Origin: Manis javanica
Taxonomy: Eukaryota > Chordata > Mammalia > Pholidota > Manidae
Assembly: GCF_040802235.1 (NCBI RefSeq)
Contig: NC_133161.1
Coordinates: 47,419,001-47,483,000 of the forward strand
DNA length: 64,000 nucleotides
Direction: 5' to 3'
Below the pieces are notes generated by a model. That model saw only the letters and a list, made by a program, of their open reading frames with translations. It was not told the DNA's origin and did no database searches. Position 1 is the stretch's first letter; every line of letters starts with the position of its first letter. Of this stretch, positions 24,691 to 35,352 are shown in pieces. The position numbers and the translations under genes were made by a program.

Positions 24691-27600
24691 TTGGTAACCA
24701 CGAATCTAAAGCCTGAAATGGCAATAAGTACATACCTATCAATAATTACCCTAAATGTAAATGGACTGAATGCACCAATCAAAAGACATAGAGTCACTGA
24801 ATGGATAAAAAAACAAGACCCATCTATATGCTGCTTACAAAGAGACTCATCTCAAACCCAAAGACATGCACAGACTAAAAGTCAAGGGACAGAAAAAGAT
24901 ATTTCATGCAAACAATAGGGAGAAAAAAGCAGATGTTGCAGTACTAGTATCAGACAAAATAAACTTCAAAACAAAGAAAGTAACAAGAGATAAAGAAGGA
25001 CATTACATAATGATAAAGGGCTCAGTCCAACAAGAGGATATAACCATTTTAAATATATATGCACCCAACACAGGAGCACCAGCATATGTGAAACAAATAC
25101 TAACAGGACTAAAGGAGGAAATAGACTGCAATGCATTCATTTTAGGAGACTTCAACACACCATTCACTCCAAAGGACAGATCCACCAGACGGAAAATAAG
25201 TAAGGACACACAGGCACTGAACAACACACTAGAACAGATGGACCTAATAGACATCTATAGAACTCTACACCCAAAAGCAACAGGATACACATACTTCTCA
25301 AGTGCACATGGAACATTCTCCAGAATAGACCACATACTAGGCCACAAAAAGAGCCTCAGTAAATTCCAAAAGATTGAAATCCTACCAACCAACTTTTCAG
25401 ACCACAAAGGTGTAAAACTAGAAATAAATTGTACCAAGAAAGCAAAAAGGCTCACAAACACATGGAGGCTTAACAACACGCTTGTAAATAGTCAATGGAT
25501 CAACAACCAAATTAAAATGGAGATCAAGCAATATATGGAAATAAATGACAACAACAACACAAAGCCCCAACTTCTGTGAGATGCAGCAAAAGCAGCCTTA
25601 AGAGGAAAGTATATAGCAATCCAGGCATATTTAAAGAAGGAAGAATAAACCCAAATGAATAATGTCACAATTATCAAAATTGGAAAAAGAAGAACAAATG
25701 AGGTCTAAAGTCAGCAGAAGGAGGGACATAATAAAGATGAGAGAAGAAATAAACAAAATTGAGAAGAATAAAACAAGAGAAAAAATCAGTGAGACCAAGA
25801 GCTGGTTCTTCGAGAAAATAAACAAAATAGATAAGCCTCTAGCCAAACTTATTAAGAGAAAAAGAGAATCAACACACATCAACAGAATCAGAAATGAGAA
25901 GGGAAACATCACAACGGACCCAACAGAAATACAAAGAATTACTAGAGACTACTATGAAAATCTATGTGCTAAGAAACTGGAAAACCTAGAAGAAATGGAC
26001 AACTTTCTAGAAAAATACAACCTTCCAAGACTGACCAAGGAAGAAACACAAAATCTAAACAAACCAATTACCCTCAAAGAAATTGAAGTGGTAATCAAAT
26101 AACTAACCAGGATAAAAACCCCTGGGCCAGATGGATTTACCTCAGAATTTTATCAGACATAGAGAGAAGATATAATACCCATTCTCCTTAAACTTTTCCA
26201 AAAACTAGAGGAGGGAATACTCCCAAACTCATTCTATGAAGTCAACATCACCCTAATACCAAAACCAGGCAAAGACCCCACCAAAAAAGAAAATTACAGA
26301 CCAATATCCCTGATGAATGTAGATGCAAAAATACTCAATAAAATATTAGCAAACAGAATTCAACAGTATATCAAAAGGATCGTACACCATGACCAAGTGG
26401 GATTCATCCTAGGGATGCAAGGATGGTACAACATTCGAAAATCCATCAACATCATCCACCACATTAACAAAAAGAAAGACAAAAACCACATGACCATCTC
26501 CATAGATGCTGAAAAAGCACTTGACAAAATTCAACATCCATTCATGATAAAAACTCTCAGCAAAATGGGTATAGAGGGCAAGCACCTCAACATAATAAAG
26601 GCCATATATGATAAACCCACAGCCAACATCATACTGAACAGCAAGAAGCTGAAAGCTTTTCCTCTGAGATCGGGAACAAGACAGGGATGCCCACTCTCCC
26701 CACTGTTATTTAACATAGTACTGGAGGTCCTAGCCACGGCAATCAGACAAAACAAAGAAATACAAGGAATCCATATTGGTAAAGAAGAAGTTAAATTGTC
26801 ACTATTTGCAGATGACATGATATTGTATATAAAAAGCCCTAAAGACTCCACTCCAAAACTACTAGAACTGATATCGGAATACAGTAAAGTTGCAGGATAC
26901 AAAATTAACACACAGAAATCTGTAGCTTTCCTATACACTAACAATGAACTAACAGAAAGAGAAATCAGGAAAACAATTCCATTCACAATTGCATCAAAAA
27001 AAATAAAATACCTAGGAATAAACCTAACCAGAGAAGTGAAAGACCTATACCCTGAAAACTGTAAGTCACTCTTAAGAGAAATTAAAGAGGACACTAACAA
27101 ATGGAAACTCATCCCAGCTCTTGGCTAGGAAGAATTAATATTGTCAAAATGGCCATCCTGCCCAAAGCAATATACAGATTTGATGCAATCCCTATCAAAT
27201 TACCAACAACATTCTTCAACGAACTGGAACAAATAGTTCAAAAATTCACATGGAAACACCAAAGACCCCGAATAGCCAAAGCAATCCTGAGAAAGAAGAA
27301 TAAAGTGGCGGAGATCTCACTTCCCAACTTCAAGCTCTACTACAAAGCCATAGTAATCAAGACAATTTGGTACTGGCACAAGAACAGAGCCACAGACCAG
27401 TGGAACAGATTAGAGACTCCAGACATTAACCCAAACATATATGGTCAATTAATATTTGATAGAGGAACCATGGACATACAATGGGGAAATGACAGTCTCT
27501 CTTCAACAGATGGTGCTGGTAAAACTGGACAGCTGCATGGAAGAGAATGAAACTGGATCACTGTCTAACCCCATACACAAAAGTAAATTCAAAATGAATC

Positions 27601-28519
27601 TATGTCATGAAACCATAAATTTCTTAGAAAAAAACATAGTTAAAAATCTCTTGGACATAAACATGAATGACTTATTCATGAATATATCTCCCCGGGCAAG
27701 GAAAACAGAAGCAAAAATGAACAAGTGGGACTATATCAAGCTGAAAAGCTTCTGTACAGCAAAGGATACCATCAATAGAACAAAAAGGTACCCTACAGTA
27801 TGGGAGAATATATTCATAAATGACAGATCCGATAAAGGCTTGACATCCAAAATATATAAAGAGCTCATGTACCTCAACAAAAAAAAAGCAAATAATCCAA
27901 TTAAAAAATGGGCAGAGGAGCTGAACAGACAGTTCTCCAAAGAAGAAATTCAGATGGCCAACAGATACATGAAAAGATGCTCCACATTGCTAGTCATCAG
28001 AGAAATGCAAATTAAAACCACAATGAGATATCACCTCACACCAGTAAGGATCGCCACCATCCAGAAGACAACAACAAATGTTGGTGAGGTTGTGGAGAAA
28101 GGGGAACCCTCCTACACTGCTGGTGGGAATGTAAATTAGTTCAACCATTGTGGAAAGTAGTATGGAGGTTCCTCAAAAAGCTCAAAATAGACTTACAATT
28201 TGACCCAGGAATTCCACTTCTAGGAATTTACCCTAAGAATGCAGCAGCCCAGTTTGAAAAAGAAATATGCACCCCTATGTTTATCGCAGCACTATTTACT
28301 ATAGCCAAGAAATGGAAGCAAGCTAAGTGTCCATCAGTAGATGAATGGATAAAGAAGATGTGGTACATATACACAATGGAATACTACTCAGCCATAAGAA
28401 AAGGGCAAATCCTACCATTTGCAGCAACATGGATGGAGCTAGAGGGTATTATGCTCAGTGAAATAAGCCAAGCAGAGAAAGACAAATACCAAATGATTTC
28501 ACTGATCCGTGGAGTATAA
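24691..28519 (+). pseudogene. L1 ORF2 (endonuclease-reverse transcriptase), multiply disrupted
   Basis: ORF2p nicks target DNA and reverse-transcribes L1 RNA. The apurinic-like endonuclease is recognisable by GDFN (25145-25156) and the SDH motif (25397-25405). The reverse transcriptase is recognisable by FADD (26805-26816), the catalytic aspartates. The frame is broken by in-frame stops at 25577, 25646, 26100 and 26160 and by shifts near 24860, 25660, 27110, 27520 and 28140. The stop at 25577 is TGA where a CGA (Arg) codon would fit, a likely CpG decay change (inference). The C-terminal part ends at 28519. All key motifs survive, but no functional protein is possible. Confidence 0.92.
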
Positions 28520-28888
28520 GAACAAAAGAAAAACTGAAGGAACAAAACAGCAGCAGAATCACAGAACTCAAGAATGGACTAACAATTACCAAAGGGAAAG
28601 AGACTGGGGAGAATGGGAGGGTAGGGAGGGATAAGGGCGGGGAAGAAGAAAGGGGGTATTATGATTAGCATGTATAATGTGGGGGGTGGGGGAAAGGGGT
28701 GGGCTTTGCAACACAGAGAAGACATGTAGTGATTCTATAACATCTTACTATGCTGATGGACAGTGACTGCAATGGGGTTTGTTGGTGGGACCTGAGGTAG
28801 GGGAGAGCCAAGTAAACATAATGTTCTTCATGTAATTGTAGATTAATGATAACAAAATAAAAAATAAAAAATAAAAAAATAAAAAAAT

Positions 28889-28900
28889 AAACATTCATTT
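28889..28900. repeat. Target-site duplication of full-length L1, right copy
   Basis: AAACATTCATTT directly after the A-rich tail, identical to 23037-23048. Confidence 0.85.
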
Positions 28901-29967
28901 ACTTGGCTCTATTATTTAACCTGTGTCTAAGTAAAAATGTTAAGAACTAAGCATACACAAATTATATATTTCATAATATATAAATACTTATATTAATAAT
29001 ATAAATGTATATTACATTAACCTTATGTTTCCCAAAGATTATGACTGATTCCCAGTATATAGCTCAGGGGAGTCTTATAAAGATTAATGAGATAATTCAT
29101 AAAATTATTTCAGCTGTTTGGAAAGCAAAATCTGAAATAAAGCAGTAAGCTTTAAGTGATTAAAAGCATACTATGTGCTTTTGACCTAAATGCACAAAGA
29201 CATATATTGTCTGTAGTGGAAAATCAATTATTACTTTATAATCTAAAGGCCTCCATATAGTCACAAAGTACTTATTCAATGCTCAGGAAATACTAAATGG
29301 AGATATCACATCTTTCTCAGTTGTCTGTATAAATCTTTAGTTTGCTTGTGTAAATGGGTCATCATTACATGTATAATTTTATATTTTATAATACGAAAAG
29401 TCACATTCATGCTCAGTAATTTTACTTTAGACCAACTTGAACTTTTCCAACCAAACAGTGGGAATACACTTCTGAAATGTAATGAAAAAGTATCAATAAA
29501 TGATGAATTAATGCATTCACAGTTGGAAAATAGTGGTTGTGGTTTTGGACTATTTGCTAATAAATTGTGTGTTAAAATCTATAAAATCTTTTAGAAATGC
29601 AATTAATATGTGCATTATAAGCATTCCAGGAAATCACTAGCTCAATGTTGAAAAGTAATATGAATAAAATATATAGTCAATATAATACTTTATTGATATA
29701 GCTTATGTGTGAAAGCATTTTGTCTGAAACATGGCTGGAATAGGCAAGGCACATTTATACCCAGCTAAGAGTTTATTCTTTCCCCACTTAGCCATCCTAA
29801 CAGAGGCTCATTGTAACCAATATTCCTGGTATTGGGTAATTATCTTGTGATATTAAATATAGTGATTTTTCTTTTAAATGACATATCTTAAGAGGGGTGA
29901 TTTTTACCACAGGAGAAACTAGGCTGGAGGAGAGCTACAGTGAAGTAAATTTCTGAGTTTTCTGTCA
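28901..29967. other. No gene or repeat recognised
   Basis: AT-rich unique DNA to the right of the full-length L1. Confidence 0.5.
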
Positions 29968-29972
29968 GAGAA

Positions 29973-30438
29973 TGGATTAGTCAGGCTTCTCTAGAGAAAC
30001 AGAAGCAACAGAAAATATATTCTATTGACTACAGATGGAGAGAGAGGGTGACTTGATAGATTTATTTTAAGGAATTGGCTCAAGTGATTATGGAGGTTGG
30101 CAAATCCAAAATCTGCAGTTCCGGTCCAAAGGGCATAAGGCTGGATGTCAAGGAAAGAGTTGAAGTCAAGAGTTGCAGTTCAAGTCCAAATGCTGTCTAT
30201 TGCCAGAAGTCCTTCTTGCATGGGGTGAGGGGTGGGTGGTCAGTCTTTGTGTTATTCAGGCCTTCAGCTGATTGAATGAGGCCAACCCATGTGTGGAGGG
30301 CAATCTCTTATCTCAAAATAGATGGAATTAAATGTTAGTTTCATCTAAAAACACCCTCACAGAAACCTAGAAGAATATTTGACCACATATCTGAGCATCA
30401 CAGCCCAGCCAAGTTGACACATAAAATTAATCATTACA
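29973..30438 (-). mobile_element. Solo LTR, ERVL-MaLR type
   Basis: 466 bp. On the minus strand it begins TGTAATGATTAATTTTATGTG and ends ...CTGACTAATCCA-like, with an AATAAA polyadenylation signal on that strand near 30060. It is bounded by a perfect 5-bp duplication GAGAA (29968-29972 and 30439-30443), the size made by ERVL/MaLR integrases. Subfamily not determined. Confidence 0.82.
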
Positions 30439-30659
30439 GAGAACTTGACCACTTCAGCAGAAAAGGCTGTGAGGCCACCCAAAAAGGAACAAGAGCACCT
30501 GATGCTGCTGGTTAACAGCCCAATGGGGATAATCTGAGGTCCATGAGAACCAACTGGCTCTTGCTGTCAACATGAAGTCTGTTGATCCTGAGAAGCCCTT
30601 CTAAGTACAGCTCCAGCCCTGGATTTCCTCTTCTAAAATAATTTTCCAGTAGATAAACT

Positions 30660-30840
30660 ATAAAAAAGCTCCTACTTATTACCTCACTTAATCTCACAGT
30701 AACCTTGCCAACCACATTTTATTCCCCCCCCCATTTATTCAAGAGAAAATTAGAGCTCAAAGAGAGGTTTGCATGAGGCCAGGTAGCTAATAAGTAGCAG
30801 AGGTAGAACCAAATGCAGGTTTCAGATAGACTACAAACTT
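30660..30840 (-). mobile_element. MIR SINE, antisense
   Basis: CTCACTTAATCTCACAGTAAC, GAGAAAATTAGAGCTCAAAGAG, CCAGGTAGCTAATAAGTAGC and AGAACCAAATGCAGG are the reverse-strand MIR blocks. Confidence 0.78.
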
Positions 30841-31159
30841 CATGTTCTTGTTCTCTAGAGGAACAACTTATCATCCCTCAACTTTATTTTTACTGCCCTG
30901 GGGAGTTTTATTGGAGGTCTGTGGCAGACTGCTGGTTGCCTAGCATGTCCATTCTCACCTTCTTTCTTAGTCAGTTTTTTCAGGCAATGGTGTGCTCAGC
31001 TAAAAGAGTACAATTCCCCAGCCACATGAATAAGTTTTGATCCAACCACCCCTTTCCTGCTTCCTGTCTAGAAGGTGGACCTGGTCGTTTGTGCATGAAT
31101 AAGGGTAGTCTGAACTAGTACATGGAATAGACTGTAAGAAAATAAAACACAACCTACTG

Positions 31160-31240
31160 AATTTTTTAAATCAACTTTTTTACTTTGAAATAATTTTAGA
31201 TTTACAGAAAGGTTGCAAAACCAACCAAGCATTCCCATAC
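31160..31240 (-). mobile_element. Ancient L1 3'UTR, left part, split by a later L1
   Basis: TTTGAAATAATTTTAGATTTACAGAAAGTTGC-type sequence known from old mammalian L1 3' ends, read here on the antisense strand. The matching right part starts at about 32060 (CAACCAGCTTCCCTAATGCTAACATC). Confidence 0.65.
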
Positions 31241-32057
31241 CTTGAAAACATTATGCTCAGTGAAAAGGGCCAGTGTAGGGGAGGAAAAGGTTTTCCTTGA
31301 TCCTCTTAGAATCCTTGGCTGGGTCTGAAAATTAACTGACAAAGACAGATAGGAGAAAAGCATAAAACGTTTTTAATATAAGTTTTACGTGACATGGGAA
31401 GCTTCATAAGGAAATGAAGACTAAAAGACAAACCTGAGTGTTTTGATGGAGAGGGGGCAGTCATGTAGAAAATGATAGAATAAGGACTTTGAGGTAATTT
31501 GTGTTAACTGGGGGAAACTTAGCAAGGCTTGTTTGCTTGGATTTTTCTCTTGCTGTTGCTTTGTCTTAGGAAATGAGGCTGTTCCTTTTTGCCAGGTACA
31601 GGGAGGGCTCCTTTCACATTAGGGTTTTATGACCTGCTTTAGGGTAGAAGGGAGAGGGAGGAGGAGGTCAGAGTGGCCCTCCTACATCTCCATTTTCTCA
31701 AACTCTTTCATCTGAAAATAGTCAATATACTAAGGTGCTATATTTTGGGGTAGCATATCCTGACCCCATCACCAGTCACAAAAGACCACATAATGCATAA
31801 TTCCATTTATTAAAATATCCAGAATCAACAAATCCATAAAGACAAAAAAAGATTAATGGTGCCAGGAGCTGGAGGGAGGGGAAATAGGGGTAACTGCTTA
31901 ATGGGTACAGGATTTCTTTTGAGGATGATCAAAATGTTCTGGAACTAGATAGTGTTGAAGGTTGCACAATACTGTGAACACACTCAATGCCACCAAGTGG
32001 TACATGATTAAAATGGTGAATTTTATCTTATGTGAATTTTACAATATTAAAAAAGAA
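31241..32057 (+). mobile_element. Old L1 3' end, interrupted by an LTR
   Basis: The end of ORF2 (ATTATGCTCAGTGAAA) begins at about 31250, is broken at 31273 by an LTR, and resumes at 31772 with CACAAAAGACCACATAATG and the typical L1 3'UTR (GGTTGCACAATACTG, GGTGAATTTTAT, ACAATATTAAAAAAG) to about 32057. It sits inside an even older L1 remnant, giving three layers. Confidence 0.8.
31274..31771 (-). mobile_element. Solo LTR, probably class I endogenous retrovirus
   Basis: 498 bp with TG...CA ends and a 4-bp target duplication CCAG (31270-31273 and 31772-31775), the size typical of class I ERVs. Orientation is minus: on that strand a region near 31380 resembles the R/U5 sequence of class I LTRs known from non-primate mammals. 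No internal retroviral genes are present, so it is a recombined solo LTR. I cannot name the subfamily. Confidence 0.75.
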
Positions 32058-32059
32058 GA

Positions 32060-32145
32060 GTTTCCAAGTACCTTTCAACCAGCTTCCCTAATGCTAACAT
32101 CTTACCCAGCAGGGTACATTTGTCAAAACTAAGAAATTAACATTG
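32060..32145 (-). mobile_element. Ancient L1 3'UTR, right part
   Basis: Resumes the element split at 31240; contains CTAATGCTAACATCTTACC and CATTTGTCAAAACTAAGAAA, motifs seen in many old L1 ends. Confidence 0.6.
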
Positions 32146-32663
32146 GAACGATGCTTATAACCAAAGATTTCTTCACTACTATACATTTCATAGTCTCCTT
32201 TTTTCTGAAGAGGTGACTTAGTTGCAATTACCCTGCTAAGTCCCCTACCCAACAACTATTATATAGTGGGTGCATTAGAGGTAAACTTAGCTTTTCATTT
32301 TGATGACCAAAAAGGATGACATCCAGACATGAACAGTGAGCACTGCATCTAGAGATCCTAGAATTTTGTGGGGTATGACAGCTGGAGGAGACTTGGGGAA
32401 GGAGTGAGCATATTCTATGTTTGTGGAGAAGGATGTTGCTAAATTACTAAAGGGACAGACTGTACCAGAGACTATTAGCTGTGTACCCACTATCCAGGCT
32501 CTGCTACCTCCTCGTGACAGGATGCTGATTTTAATTTGAGCTGACAATATGCTCAACTAAAGTCTTCATTTCCCATTTTTCTTTGTAGCCAGACCAAAGT
32601 TCTGGCTAAGGAGTTGGAAGCAGACATTCTTAGGTGGAGCTTTCTACAAAGCTCCTTAAAATA
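32146..32663. other. No feature recognised
   Basis: Short unique stretch between nested L1 clusters. Confidence 0.45.
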
Positions 32664-32671
32664 GGGGCAAA

Positions 32672-33427
32672 AAATCCTGCTGAAAGCAAATAACAGATTC
32701 AATGCAATCCCTATCAAAATATGAACAAATATATATAGTTCTAAAATTCATATGGAACCACAAAAGACCCCAAATACCCAAAGCAATTTTCAGAAAGAAG
32801 GACAAAGCTGGAGGGATTACACTCCATGACTTCAAGCTCTACAAAGCCACAGTAATCAAAACAATTTGGTACTGGCACAAGAACAGACCCATAGATCAAT
32901 GGAACAGAATAGAAAGCCCAGATATAAACCCACACATATATGGTCAATTAATATACAATAAAGGAGTCATGAATATACAATGGGGAAAAGAGAGTCTATT
33001 CAACACTCTTTGCGTTGGGAAAACTGGACAGCTACATGTGAGAGAATAAACTAGATTATCATTTAACTCCAAACACAAAAGAAAACTCGAAATGGATCAA
33101 AGACATGAATGTAAGTCACAAAACCATAAAACTCTTAGAAGAAATATTGGCAAAAACCTCTTGAATATAAATATGAACAACTTTTTCCTGAACACATCTC
33201 CTTGGGCAAGGGGAACAAAATAAAAAATGAACAAGTGGCACTACATCAAACAAAAAAGCTCTGTAGAGCAAAGGACACCATCAGCAGAACAAAAAGGCAT
33301 CCCATAGTATGGGACAATACATATTTAAATGACTCATATGATAAAGGGTTAACATTTAAAATATATAAAGAACTCATATGCCTCAGCACCCTAAAAGCAA
33401 ATAACCTCATTAAAAAATGGGCAGAGG
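32672..33427 (+). mobile_element. Older 5'-truncated L1, first segment
   Basis: Begins within ORF2 (distal to the reverse transcriptase) and runs to the point where a younger L1 broke it. It has internal small deletions, for example just after 32715. It resumes at 33987. A faint duplication GGGGCAAA occurs before it (32664) and after its tail (34931). Confidence 0.88.
33412..33427. repeat. Target-site duplication of nested L1, left copy
   Basis: AAAAAATGGGCAGAGG; differs from the right copy at one base. The site itself is host L1 sequence. Confidence 0.85.
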
Positions 33428-33970
33428 CAACCTAAGTGTCCATCAGTAGATGAATGGATAAAGAAGATGTGGTACATATACACAATGGAATACTATTTAG
33501 GCATAGGAAAGAAACAAATCCTACCATTTGCAACAACATGGATGGAGCTGGAGGATATTATGCTCAGTGAAATAAGCCAGGCAGAGAAAAACAAGTACCA
33601 AATGATTTCCCTCATTTGTGGAGTATAACAACAAAGTGAAAATGTAGGAACAAAACAGCAACTGACTCACAGACTCCAAGAAGGGACTAGCGGTTACCAA
33701 AGGGGATGAGTGGGGGAGGGTGGGTGGGGAGGGAGGGAGAAGGGGATTGAGGAGTATTATGATTGGCACACATGGTGTGGGAGTGATCATGGGGAAGACA
33801 GTGTAGCACAGAGAAGGCAAATAATGACTGTGGCATCTTACTATACAGTTGTGCAGTGACTGCAATGGGGTATGGGAGGAACATGGTAACATGGGTGAAT
33901 GTAGTAACCACATTGTTTTTTCATGTGAAACCTTCTTAAGAGTGTATATCAATAATACCTTAATTAAAAA
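33428..33970 (+). mobile_element. Younger L1 3' fragment nested inside the older L1
   Basis: About 540 bp: the last ORF2 codons, the 3'UTR and an A tail. At first sight it looks like an internal deletion of the host L1, because the ORF2 sequence jumps. But a 16-bp repeat with one mismatch (33412-33427 and 33971-33986) flanks it, and the host sequence continues without a gap after the second copy. It is therefore a separate insertion. Confidence 0.88.
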
Positions 33971-33986
33971 AAAAAATGGGTGGAGG
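33971..33986. repeat. Target-site duplication of nested L1, right copy
   Basis: AAAAAATGGGTGGAGG following the A tail; one mismatch to 33412-33427. Confidence 0.85.
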
Positions 33987-34925
33987 ATCTGAACACACAC
34001 TTCTCCAAAGAAGAAAGTTGGATGGCCAACAGGCACATGAAAAAATGCTCCACATCACTCATCATTAGGGAAATGCAAATCAAAACCACAATGAGGCATC
34101 ACCTCACACCAGTTAGAATGGCCACTATCCAAAAGACAAGATATAATGAATGCTGGTGAGGATACAGAGAGATGGAAACCCTCACACTGTTTGGTGGGAA
34201 TGTAAATTGGAGCAACCGTTGTGGAAAGCAAGGTTCCTCAAAAACCTAAAAATAGAAATACCATTTGACCCAGGAATTCCACTTTTAGGAATTTACCTGA
34301 AGAAAATAAGATCCCTGATTCAAAAGGACATATGCACCCCTATGTTTATCATCATACTATTTGCAATAGCCAAGATATGGATGCAACCTAAGAGTCCATC
34401 AATAGATGAATAGATAAAGAAGGCATGATACATATATACAATGGAATATTATCCAACCATAAAAAGAAAAGAAATCATGCTATTTGCAACAACATAGAAT
34501 GATCTAGAGAGTATAATGCTCAGTGAAATAAGCCAGGCAGAGAAAGATGAATACCATATGATTTCATTTATTTGTGGTGTATAAAAGAAAAGCAAAACAG
34601 AAGGAACAAAATAGCAGTTGACTCATAGACACCGAGGAGGGACTAGTGTTTACCAAAGGGGAGGGGTTGTTGTGGGTTGGGAGGAAGGGGGAAGGGAATT
34701 AAGGGGCACAGTAATTCACACTCACAATATAAGTTGGTCCCATTGATGGTAGTACAACATGGAGAATATAGTCAATGGTTCTGTAACATCTTACTACATT
34801 AAGAGATAATAACCACAGAAGAGGGGGTGAGGATTTAATAATATGGGTAACTGTTGAGCCCCTGTGTTGTATATTTAAAACTAACATAAGATTGTATATC
34901 AACTGTATTTTACTAAAAAAAAAAA
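33987..34925 (+). mobile_element. Older L1, second segment with 3' end
   Basis: Continues the ORF2 C-terminal coding sequence exactly where 33427 stopped, then a 3'UTR of an older type (ending ...TGTATATTTAAAACTA...TTTTACTA) and an A tail at about 34914-34925. Reading frame is broken by several indels. Confidence 0.88.
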
Positions 34926-35092
34926 GGCGGGGGGCAAACTTGTTCTTTTCCCCCTCTTCCTTTCCTGCTTCCTGCTGTAATGCAGACATGATGGCTGGAA
35001 TACAAAAGAAAGCTATGCACCATGAATGGCAATGCTTTGGTCTCTGATGACTGTGAAGTCATTATAGAGCCCTAAAGTGTCATGCAAGGACA

Positions 35093-35352
35093 TGTTTTTT
35101 AATTGAGATATAATTAACATAACATGGTATAATCTATAGTTGTGCAATGCTGTTGATTTGATACTTTTATATTTTGCAATATGATTACCACAAGCTTAGC
35201 TAACACTATCCTGGCACAATGTTCATTTCTGTGGTGAGAACATTTAGGCTCTAGTCTCTTAGCAACTCTGAAGTATGCAACACAGTATTGTTAACTATAA
35301 CCACTATGTTGTGCGTTAAATCTCCAGAATTATTCACCTTCTCACTCAAAGT
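35093..35352 (-). mobile_element. L1 3'UTR fragment
   Basis: TTTAATTGAGATATAATTAAC, ATGATTACCACAAGCTTAGC, TGGTGAGAACATTTAGGCTC and CAGTATTGTTAACTATAACC are the antisense order of an old L1 3'UTR. Confidence 0.78.

Larger units (their letters stand above)
23049..28888 (+). mobile_element. Structurally full-length LINE-1
   Basis: About 5.8 kb in canonical order: a GC-richer 5'UTR starting at an AAGATGGCGG motif, ORF1, ORF2 with endonuclease and reverse transcriptase, a G-rich 3'UTR, and an A-rich tail of AAAATAAA-type units. A 12-bp target-site duplication flanks it. Both ORFs carry stops and frameshifts, so the copy is dead, but the full length and matched duplication mean it landed in one piece. 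The 3'UTR resembles the other L1 3' ends at 20.8, 33.4 and 41.3 kb, so one lineage family was repeatedly active here. Confidence 0.95.

Noticed and set aside
26531-27112. 193-codon minus-strand frame
   Set aside because: Antisense shadow of L1 ORF2 reverse transcriptase.
33521-34036. 171-codon minus-strand frame
   Set aside because: Antisense of the nested L1 3'UTR; spans an insertion junction.
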